DNA from: Nostoc calcicola FACHB-3891
GTDB taxonomy: Bacteria; Cyanobacteriota; Cyanobacteriia; Cyanobacteriales; Nostocaceae
Direction of reading: 5' to 3'
Length of the DNA: 64,000 nt
NCBI RefSeq assembly: GCF_014697355.1
Contig: NZ_JACJRQ010000004.1
Coordinates: 1 to 64,000 of the forward strand
Of the stretch, positions 57,706 to 64,000 are shown one piece after another (the stretch's first letter is position 1; each line of letters begins with the position of its first letter). The notes below the pieces were generated by a model. It saw only the letters and a list, made by a program, of their open reading frames with translations. It had not been told where the DNA came from and ran no database searches. The translations under genes and the position numbers were made by a program.

Positions 57706-57999
57706 TAAATTACTTTTATAATTTTGATGTTTTGCTTTCACGTATGTAGATATTAAGAAAATCCATGCCTACAAGCTACTGTTTCACAATTTAACTACTG
57801 TATTCATATGCAACACAAATCGTTTTTACATCCACCGTATATGATTTTTGGTATACTAGATTTCTTTTTTTACTATACCAATTTGTTATTTTTAAACATT
57901 GAAAATAAAGCTATGATAACATGACAAAATGTCTCATTTAGCTTGAGTAAGTTGCATATCTTTGCTGTTATGGTTTGCAGATGCAAAGTGAGACACTCG

Positions 58000-60126
58000 A
58001 TGAGTAATTCCCGTCAATCATCCTTTCGTCGAATTTTAGTAACAAGAATATTGCTTCTGTTCGTCCCAGTTTTACTTGTAGGTGAAATCGTGGCTTTGAA
58101 TAAGGCACGTTCTAGTCTATTAGCAACTGCCCGTCAAAATTTAACAGAAAGCGCTATTAGTAAAGGAGAGAAAACAACAGATGCGATCGCTCTTTTGAAA
58201 GCTCATTTGCTGAGTGTCAGCAAAACAACAGTCATTCCGTCGCGTTTGCCGCTAGAAGAGGAAGAAATTCTCAAGCAGCTAAGACAACAACTTCCAGCGA
58301 GTATTGAGTGCATCCAATTAACAAATTTTCTCAGCCAAAAAATAATTGCCAGTGATTGTGGCGATCGAGAAATTGGTGAATTAAGATTACCTTTGCCTAG
58401 TGACGGAATTGATGTCAAACCAATCTTTCCGCCAAAGTCAGGAATGACTGGTAAAAGAAACAGCCAAAATCAACTGCAATTAGTCTTATCTGCGCCAATT
58501 TACGATCGCCAAGGCAATGTAGTTTACAGTTTAAGTATTCAGTCTGCGCTATCCCAAAAAACCATAAATCGGCCGGGATCGCTCACAGGCGCTATGGTAG
58601 TGATTGCTGAGGATGGCACAATTTTGGCGCACCCCTTAACAGGTTGGGTGGGAACTAATATCGAGCAGCATCCAAATGCTTCCCAACTCAAAAGCATAAT
58701 CAAAAATGCAATTACTGGGCGAAACGATTCAATAAATTTATCTTTTGAGGGAAAAGAATTACTAGCTGGCTATACGGCGATCGCAAATCCACTCAGCCAA
58801 CAACACCAGCAAAAATGGATCGTTTTAGCTGTTACCACTGTTGATAATGCCCTTTTTGGTTTAGAAGAAATCAAACTCATCCTCATCGTTTTAACAGTTG
58901 GTTTAATTGGTGCCAGTTTATTAGCATCCCTATATCTAGCTCCCTACTTAGCAAGTCCTGTAGAAGAATTGCGAGACTACGCTCTCAATATTCACTCTCA
59001 CCACGCTGCACAACCAGTTCCCCGCAACTTCAAAATCCGAGAATTCAATCAACTAGCCCAAGCACTAGATCAAATGGTAGAAAGGCTCAAAGCAGGGTCA
59101 GAAGAACTAGAAATGGCTTGGAAAGAAGCAAAAAGTGCGAACCAAGTTAAAAGTCAATTTTTGGCTACAACTTCCCATGAATTGAGAAACCCATTGAATA
59201 TTATTATTAACTGTATTCGTCTGGTTGCAGATGGCTTATGTGATGACCGAGAAGAAGAAGTAGAGTTTCTCAAACGTGCCGATGAAACAGCAATTCACTT
59301 GCTAGGAATTATTAATGATTTGCTCGACATTTCTAAAATTGAAGCAGGTAAGCTTTCAGTAGTCACAGCACCTATTGACCTCCGACAAGTATTGCTAGAA
59401 GTAATCAATTTACAATCAGTTAATGTTCAACAAAAAGGCTTGCAATTGAAATGTGAATTAGGCACTGAACCGATACCCATAAAGGCAGACGCGGCAAAAC
59501 TCAAGCAGGTCTTAATTAATGTTATTGGTAACGCTACTAAATTCACTGACGCCGGAAGCATTAACATTGCTACAGCAATTGAATATAGTAATGGTAAATC
59601 TCAGGTAGTGGTGAGTGTCAAAGATACAGGTATAGGTATCGATCCAGCTCAGCAGCACAAATTATTTCGCCCCTTTGTGATGGTGAATGGCGCAACCACA
59701 CGCCAGTATGAAGGGACTGGACTGGGACTGGCAATTTCACGGAACTTAATTGAACTCATGGGAGGTAGCATTACTCTTGAGAGTCTAGGACTTCATCAAG
59801 GTACGACGGTAAAGATTACCTTACCTTTGATTGATATCTCCCTGTTACCTATTCCCAAGAAAGAGGGAAATGCAGGGGATCTTGGATTCTCCTCTGGGAA
59901 TGAGGGGGTAAAGGTAAGTCGTTACCCTAGCCCACAGGAGTCTGGGAAAAGTCTGGTTGCGGGGATCGGCAAATCCGAGAAAGTAGGGGTGGACAAAAAG
60001 AACTCCCCGAAGCTTCAGCAGCTACCTGGAAAGGAGATTTATCAAATTAGTCTTTCGCCCCAGCAAACTATCCTCCTCAGTCTTCCAAAAGCAGAGGTTT
60101 GTGTAAATGGGACATCTCAAAGGTGA
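58000..60126 (+). CDS. Membrane sensor histidine kinase (dCache-HAMP-HisKA-HATPase)
   Basis: Two membrane helices (about residues 13-33, and about 287-315 LILIVLTVGLIGASLLASL) bracket an extracytoplasmic sensor domain of about 250 residues with a Cache-like GAMVVIAEDGTILAHP segment. HAMP (about 316-370), then HisKA H-box FLATTSHELRNPLN (His about 394), and HATPase_c with N box NVIGNATKF, DTGIGIDP and GTGLGLAISRN. The C-terminal 90 residues are a low-complexity K/S/G/P-rich tail. No receiver domain or response regulator gene is adjacent. The ATG at 58000 (MSNSRQSSF) is preferred to a TTG at 57943, as the extra residues are unlike the family. Confidence 0.9.
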   Translation: MSNSRQSSFRRILVTRILLLFVPVLLVGEIVALNKARSSLLATARQNLTESAISKGEKTTDAIALLKAHLLSVSKTTVIPSRLPLEEEEILKQLRQQLPASIECIQLTNFLSQKIIASDCGDREIGELRLPLPSDGIDVKPIFPPKSGMTGKRNSQNQLQLVLSAPIYDRQGNVVYSLSIQSALSQKTINRPGSLTGAMVVIAEDGTILAHPLTGWVGTNIEQHPNASQLKSIIKNAITGRNDSINLSFEGKELLAGYTAIANPLSQQHQQKWIVLAVTTVDNALFGLEEIKLILIVLTVGLIGASLLASLYLAPYLASPVEELRDYALNIHSHHAAQPVPRNFKIREFNQLAQALDQMVERLKAGSEELEMAWKEAKSANQVKSQFLATTSHELRNPLNIIINCIRLVADGLCDDREEEVEFLKRADETAIHLLGIINDLLDISKIEAGKLSVVTAPIDLRQVLLEVINLQSVNVQQKGLQLKCELGTEPIPIKADAAKLKQVLINVIGNATKFTDAGSINIATAIEYSNGKSQVVVSVKDTGIGIDPAQQHKLFRPFVMVNGATTRQYEGTGLGLAISRNLIELMGGSITLESLGLHQGTTVKITLPLIDISLLPIPKKEGNAGDLGFSSGNEGVKVSRYPSPQESGKSLVAGIGKSEKVGVDKKNSPKLQQLPGKEIYQISLSPQQTILLSLPKAEVCVNGTSQR

Positions 60127-60538
60127 GACCATTTTGGATTTTAGATTTTGGATTTTGGATTATTTCGGTTTATACTCTGCCCCTAGTGAGCCGAATAAAT
60201 CCTTTCATCGAAAATTTAAAATCCCCAAGCCCTACCCAGAGGAACTTGGTCTAATACATTGGGCGTTGCTGAATTCGGGTATGAATTTACTTCACGCAGA
60301 GACGCTCCAGGCGCAGAGAGCAAAAGTTTGAGATATTGAGTTTTCAAATTTCATACTTCAATTCAGCAACGCCATAAATTGACAGTAATTGAGGCATACC
60401 ATTTCCCATTGCGATAAACAATGGTGCAAGTAGTAGATTTACCCCAATATTTAGCCTTACCCTACCAAGAGTTGAGGGTAGGGACTGCCGCGATACGTTC
60501 AATCGAAAATCCAAAATCCAAAATCCAAAATCGATTGA
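60127..60538. other. Intergenic region with atccaaa heptamers
   Basis: ttttggattt runs (60132-60161) and complementary aaatccaaaa runs (60505-60530) lie at the two ends of this 412-bp gap. No gene is recognised between. Confidence 0.5.
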
Positions 60539-61609
60539 CTACTTATTGAGAAAAACAGATTTGCCGCCTTCTTTGAGAGATGCTGTTAAAGCAGCAAGAA
60601 TTTCTACTAACTGTGTGCCGACCCAGCCAGACGAAACCTCTGAGGGAGTATTGTTAAGAATAGAGACAACAAAGCGATCGCAAACTCGCTGCAATGGTTC
60701 ACCCGGTTCTAGTTCCAGCATCACCTGACTTTGATTTACAGGAATAAATTGATTGCCCTGCTGTTCAAACTCCCCATGTAGCAGAGTTAGAGGTGACGAT
60801 CGCAACATTTCATCAAAAATCAAGCTGCCAAGGCTACCTACAATCCCCAACCGCCGCTGCTTATCGGGATTCAACCAGCACAAATGAATATAAGCTTGAA
60901 AATTATCTGGGTATGTCAGTGTAAGCCATACTAGGTCAGCTAGTCCTTGGGATGGGGAGTGGGGAGTGGGGAGTGGGGAATGGGTCACTTCCCTACTCAC
61001 CTCCCCTTGTAGCCACACCGTACCCGTTGCCTGTACTTTCACAGGTACTTGACCCAGCCATGTGTTAAAAATAGCAATGTCGTGAATGGCTAAATCCCAA
61101 AGCGCGTCAACATCTTGCCGCACGGGGCCTAAATGGGTGCGAGTGGCGTAGCCATAGCGGAGATCCCCTAATTTGCCCTCTTGAACTACAGTTTTCCCCC
61201 GCTCAACTGCGGGGTGAAATAAATAAGTGTGGTCAACCGTAAGTATTAAATGATGCTGCTCTGCTAGCTGGCAAAGTTCCCGACATTCTCCTGGGTCGAG
61301 AGTGAGGGGTTTTTCTGCCAAAACATGATAACCCTGTTGGAGAGCATCTTTAATTAAAGCATAGTGGGTGTTAGCCGGAGTTGCGATCGCCACTGCTGTC
61401 AGCCCTAGCACTTGCTTTAAATCCTGCCACTGTGTTGTTAATAATACAGGTTCGTCTAAATTAAACTGCTGTTTTACCGCCATCAATCGTTCTGGATGAG
61501 GGTCTACTACAGCAACAACACTTACCTGGGGATGTGCTAGAAAGTTACGCAGTAAATGCACCCCCCAACGTCCAACTCCGATGACAGCAATTTTAATTTG
61601 GTTTGTCAT
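60539..61609 (-). CDS. Gfo/Idh/MocA family NAD(P)-dependent oxidoreductase
   Basis: Sugar or polyol dehydrogenase-type enzyme, 356 residues. N-terminal Rossmann motif IAVIGVGRWGVHLLRNFL (residues 6-23), then AVAIATPANTHYALIKDALQQGYHVLAEKPLTLD with the catalytic EKP Lys, and VDHTYLFHPAVE. It is related to the bacterial enzymes of UDP-sugar and lipopolysaccharide sugar synthesis; substrate unknown. Around residues 207-220 (THSPLPTPHSPSQG) it contains residues encoded by a heptamer repeat, an in-frame insertion (see 60952-60988). The start is the ATG at 61609. Confidence 0.88.
   Translation of the reverse strand: MTNQIKIAVIGVGRWGVHLLRNFLAHPQVSVVAVVDPHPERLMAVKQQFNLDEPVLLTTQWQDLKQVLGLTAVAIATPANTHYALIKDALQQGYHVLAEKPLTLDPGECRELCQLAEQHHLILTVDHTYLFHPAVERGKTVVQEGKLGDLRYGYATRTHLGPVRQDVDALWDLAIHDIAIFNTWLGQVPVKVQATGTVWLQGEVSREVTHSPLPTPHSPSQGLADLVWLTLTYPDNFQAYIHLCWLNPDKQRRLGIVGSLGSLIFDEMLRSSPLTLLHGEFEQQGNQFIPVNQSQVMLELEPGEPLQRVCDRFVVSILNNTPSEVSSGWVGTQLVEILAALTASLKEGGKSVFLNK
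60952..60988. repeat. ggagtgg heptamer run inside a coding sequence
   Basis: Tandem gtggggagtgggg units, seen elsewhere only between genes, lie in frame within the oxidoreductase gene and encode Pro/His/Ser-rich residues. The frame stays open and the rest of the protein is normal. Confidence 0.85.
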
Positions 61610-61612
61610 TTG

Positions 61613-61690
61613 TTATTTGTCATTAGTCATTTGTCATCAGTCATTGGTCAAATAACGACAAAGGACAAATGACCAAAGACAATCAACTGA
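61613..61690. repeat. gtcattt / aaatgac heptamer pair
   Basis: Seven or so gtcattt/gtcatta units (61613-61650) face complementary aaatgac/aaaggac units (61651-61680) between two same-strand genes. They form a likely hairpin. Confidence 0.8.
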
Positions 61691-61718
61691 TTATCAGTTT
61701 ACTTGCAATGTTTTGAGT

Positions 61719-62438
61719 TCAGGGTTTTTCCTGATTAGTAATTGCTAAAAAAGCTACCTTGGCTGCGGCTTGTTCAGCGGTTTTGATGGAGCGTCCCTTA
61801 CCAAGTCCCAGCATGTTTCCGTGCAGCCAGACTTCAGCAACGAAACGTTCTTGATTGCGGTGTGGTTGATTGACTTCCACAACCCGGTACTCCGGTAAAA
61901 CTTTAAATTGTGCCTGTGTCCATTCTTGGAGAGCAGCTTTGTAATTAAGTCTAGCTGGATCGAGGCGAATTTCTGTTGCTAGTTGTTGAAAGTGGGGATC
62001 TAGCCAAGGGCGGATTAGTTCTAGATTTTGAGTACTTAAGTAAAGCGCACCCAGAACTGCTTCAAAAGCATCTGCTAATCGTGACTCTTGACCAACTTTA
62101 TCAGCCGTAGCACTGCCAGCAACTAGTAAGTATAGCTCTAAACCATAAACTCTTGCTAATTGGGCGAGAATGCGATCGCTCACCAACACCGAACGAATTG
62201 CTGCGAAGTCTCCTACTGGGCAATCTGGGTAATGTTCCCACAACACAACAGCTGACACTAGGCGTACCACTGCATCGCCGACAAACTCCAACTGTTCATA
62301 ATTTGCCGACTCAGAAACAGTGGGATGAGTCAGTGCTAAGTCCAATAGTTGCCATTTGATTGGTGCTTCTGTTGGCAAACCAAATTTTTTGACTAAGCTT
62401 TCGAGTTGTCGTTGACGGCGTGGATAAGCTAGGGTCAT
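61719..62438 (-). CDS. rnc: Ribonuclease III
   Basis: Double-strand RNA endonuclease for rRNA and mRNA processing. The signature helix NYEQLEFVGDAVVRL (about residues 47-60) and the second metal-binding segment ADAFEAVLGALYL (about 121-133) are intact. A double-strand RNA-binding domain occupies about 160-235 (NYKAALQEWTQAQFKVLPEYRV ... GKGRSIKTAEQAAAKVAFLAI). 239 residues, full length. Cyanobacteria often have more than one RNase III-like gene. The ATG is at 62438. Confidence 0.94.
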   Translation of the reverse strand: MTLAYPRRQRQLESLVKKFGLPTEAPIKWQLLDLALTHPTVSESANYEQLEFVGDAVVRLVSAVVLWEHYPDCPVGDFAAIRSVLVSDRILAQLARVYGLELYLLVAGSATADKVGQESRLADAFEAVLGALYLSTQNLELIRPWLDPHFQQLATEIRLDPARLNYKAALQEWTQAQFKVLPEYRVVEVNQPHRNQERFVAEVWLHGNMLGLGKGRSIKTAEQAAAKVAFLAITNQEKP

Positions 62439-62709
62439 CAGTTCTTAGTCAAGAGTTATTAGTGGTTAGTTATTGGTCATTGACAATTAAAGAGAGAGTC
62501 GGTAGTAAGCCCGGTAACCTACAGATTAACGATATTACACATATTTCAGCTTACTATTTTTTAAAACGTACAACTTTTGTACAAATTAATCTTGACATAC
62601 TCCCTGGCAACAAAGCACGCGGATTCTGGGCTGCTAACGGCGATCGCAGTCTGGGACTGTCTAACATCACCTAACCTAACAGTTGATGCCTCAACTTTGA
62701 ATATTTGCT

Positions 62710-62879
62710 TATAGAACCCATTTGGGATCTTTTCTAGGCATATAAGGGTTGCCAGAAGGCTGTTTTAAACAACCTAGTAAGCAGGGGTGGAAAATCATAG
62801 AGCAATTGCTGAAAAAGTATGAAATACGGCTTTGCACAAGACTTGTAGACAGAAAAATAGATCCCAAATGGGTTCTATA
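62710..62879. mobile_element. 170-bp element with perfect 21-bp inverted ends
   Basis: 62710-62730 and 62859-62879 are exact inverted repeats beginning tatagaacccatttggg. The right-hand part reads QLLKKYEIRLCTRLVDRKID up to a TAG at the end, so it may be the 3' relic of a transposase. Nothing else is recognised in 62439-62942 apart from a gttatta-type heptamer run just upstream of rnc. Confidence 0.8.
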
Positions 62880-62942
62880 GGGGAAGCCCCTAAGACGGCA
62901 GTGGCTTCCCAACCTACGCTTGACACTGATTAAAAAATTAAG

Positions 62943-63320
62943 TTAGTGACTTAATAATGCGATCGCCATTTCAAGATACATTTTTGCTTTATGCAAAGCT
63001 AGCAGCTTCTCTTGAGTATACCTATCTGGATAATTCATAACTCTCCCTTCTATCGTAACTTTAATCAGTGCTGCTTGCTCATCTGTAGGTGCGTTCATCT
63101 CATCTATGGCGTTACTCAGTGCTTGCATGAAAGCAAAGGTAGGAGGTTTTAAGCCTTTACCCACCTCAAATTGGGATAGCGCCATTCGAGGGAATACCAT
63201 CAAGGATGTAATCCATGAAGTCTTGTAGCCTTTATTCCCAGTTGGTTTGATGCCGTAGCGCAAGCATAAGTCACGAAGTTCTTTGATGGTTTTGATTTCA
63301 AGTTCGGAACGCGTAAACAT
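62943..63320 (-). CDS. Small protein with SAP-like N-terminal motif
   Basis: 125 residues. The first 40 (IKTIKELRDLCLRYGIKPTGNKGYKTSWITSL) have the helix-turn-helix pattern of a SAP-like DNA-binding motif. The rest (FAFMQALSNAIDEMNAPTDEQAALIKVTIEGR) is helical and unrecognised. Similar small proteins occur in cyanobacteria, often with no known role. The start is an ATG immediately next to a nested inverted repeat. It is divergent from the small gene at 63446. Confidence 0.65.
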   Translation of the reverse strand: MFTRSELEIKTIKELRDLCLRYGIKPTGNKGYKTSWITSLMVFPRMALSQFEVGKGLKPPTFAFMQALSNAIDEMNAPTDEQAALIKVTIEGRVMNYPDRYTQEKLLALHKAKMYLEMAIALLSH

Positions 63321-63403
63321 AAAATAGAGTTACCTCTTGTAAAAGTGGTATCGGTGGTGAACCATTTCTGAGGTGAGAACACCACCGATTTAAACTCTAT
63401 TTT
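63321..63403. promoter_or_regulatory. Nested inverted repeats between two divergent small genes
   Basis: Outer arms aaaatagagtt / aactctatttt (63321-63331 with 63393-63403) and inner arms atcggtggtg / caccaccgat (63350-63359 with 63380-63389) are all perfect. The outer left arm touches the start codon of the SAP-like gene. This may be an operator or a leader hairpin that controls the pair. Confidence 0.55.
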
Positions 63404-63445
63404 CACGCGCGCACGTTAATCAAGCTTTATTTATATCTCTCAACA

Positions 63446-63634
63446 ATGCCTAACCCTAAAGGTAACCCAGATAATTTAAACCCATATGAGACAGACAGAG
63501 AAGAACCATTGACAGCAAATCTTAGTTTTCGGGTGTCAGAACGGATGAAAGAAGAGGTGAAAGCACAAGAAGACCCTCCTGAGTTTTGCCGTCAAGCTAT
63601 TCAAGAGAAGTTAGATAGAAATAAACAGAAGTAG
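63446..63634 (+). CDS. Small charged protein, possible ribbon-helix-helix type
   Basis: 62 residues. The segment EPLTANLSFRVSERMKEEVKAQEDPPEFCRQAIQEKLDR looks like a ribbon-helix-helix (CopG/MetJ-type) domain: one strand then two helices. Such proteins are repressors or antitoxins; similar PKGNPxNL-starting proteins are seen on cyanobacterial plasmids. It is divergent from the SAP-like gene and followed by a terminator. Repressor role is inference. Confidence 0.55.
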   Translation: MPNPKGNPDNLNPYETDREEPLTANLSFRVSERMKEEVKAQEDPPEFCRQAIQEKLDRNKQK

Positions 63635-63675
63635 TCCAAAATTCTTGAAGTAATAGATTTAAGAACTACAAAAAA

Positions 63676-63695
63676 GCCCTCCTGTTAAAGAGGGC
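63676..63695 (+). terminator. Rho-independent-like terminator
   Basis: gccctc / gagggc arms (63676-63681 with 63690-63695) with an 8-base loop follow an A-rich stretch; the tail attattatt is AT-rich. It lies 42 bp after the small gene at 63446. Confidence 0.6.
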
Positions 63696-63820
63696 ATTAT
63701 TATTGGTAAATTAAATTTTGTACTACTTAGAATAGACAAGCATTTATAAAACTTTTCGGTCTACTGAAATTACGTAAACTCCTCTGGGGGAATCATATTA
63801 TTAACTACTTGAAAGGGTCT

Positions 63821-63958
63821 CAATACTGTTCGGTTAAGCAAGAGACAAGGGTAAATGGCCGTCTCTAAAACAATCAATTCTTTGTAGAGACGGCCATTTA
63901 TCGCGTCTTTGTTATATATGTAAAATCTCGATCGAAAAACCTTAACCGAACTGTATTG
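63821..63958. mobile_element. Second copy of the 10-bp-duplicating element
   Basis: caatactgttcggttaag (63821-63838) and cttaaccgaactgtattg (63941-63958) are inverted at 17 of 18 positions. Flanks gaaagggtct (63811-63820) and gaaaaggtct (63959-63968) match at 9 of 10. Inside is a taaatggccgtctct / agagacggccattta palindrome. Ends match those of 28707-28820. Confidence 0.8.
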
Positions 63959-64000
63959 GAAAAGGTCTATCATACAAAATCCGTACAAAAAATAATGGAG

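Noticed and set aside
62709..62912. Minus-strand frame across the 170-bp element
   Set aside because: It spans both inverted ends of the element and its codons are not protein-like.

Overview
The window is a piece of a filamentous, probably heterocyst-forming cyanobacterial chromosome (Nostocales type). The evidence is the density of GCGATCGC (HIP1) octamers, a devBCA-type exporter, a kdp locus with a short KdpD, cyanobacterial families (DUF29, DUF416, DUF4346, Psb32-like, SigG-type sigma factor), several Uma2 endonucleases, and intergenic DNA packed with heptamer tandem repeats and small palindromic elements. No rRNA, tRNA or CRISPR array was recognised.

Layout. 0.1-4.7 kb: a poly-HAMP/GAF histidine kinase that stops after its phospho-acceptor helices. 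5-9.5 kb: a Uma2 protein, then devB-devC-devA. 10-15.6 kb: envelope and regulatory genes (M23 peptidase, ComFB-like protein, L,D-transpeptidase, a possible structured RNA, an ECF sigma factor with its anti-sigma factor, a gamma-glutamylcyclotransferase-like protein). 16-21 kb: a stress-type cluster (PRC-barrel repeat protein, small membrane protein, CsbD) and an orphan helix-turn-helix protein with a hendecad coiled coil. 21.6-24.2 kb: leuS. 24.4-26.8 kb: sfnB-sfnG (organosulfur use). 27-35.5 kb: a kdp potassium pump locus (kdpA-kdpB-kdpC, kdpD), split by an opposite-strand cytochrome b/molybdoenzyme pair and carrying decayed fragments of a kdpF-like gene and a CcdA-like gene. 36-46.7 kb: housekeeping and accessory genes (DUF29, Uma2, dienelactone hydrolase, galE, ABC exporter, HhH-GPD glycosylase, a tandem DUF416 pair, a HupE-like membrane protein). 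46.7-48 kb: a nest of palindromic elements. 48-52.1 kb: surE, a lone TnpB element, a Psb32-like gene, DUF4346. 52.6-54.6 kb: an RTX-type calcium-binding protein. 55.5-64 kb: GNAT-like protein, RibD-like reductase, a membrane histidine kinase, a Gfo/Idh/MocA oxidoreductase, RNase III, and a divergent pair of small DNA-binding-like genes.

How genes work together. DevB, DevC and DevA form one export machine. KdpA, KdpB and KdpC form the high-affinity potassium pump and the short KdpD is its likely regulator. SfnG and SfnB are expected to release sulfur from methylated sulfones, and the nearby cytochrome b/molybdoenzyme pair looks like a membrane-fed redox module. The sigma factor and its membrane anti-sigma partner form an envelope-stress switch.

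The most unusual content lies between and inside genes. Two copies of a non-autonomous element have matching terminal inverted repeats and 10-bp flanking direct repeats. Other elements have perfect 10-21 bp inverted ends. An 87-bp block is repeated exactly 4.5 kb apart. Short repeats have also entered reading frames without breaking them (in a Uma2 gene and an oxidoreductase gene). The kinase HAMP array has a higher-order A/B pattern. The best candidates for undescribed biology are the orphan HTH protein with its 22-bp-spaced direct repeats, the multi-helix RNA candidate near 13.1 kb, and the divergent small-gene pair near 63.4 kb with a nested inverted repeat.
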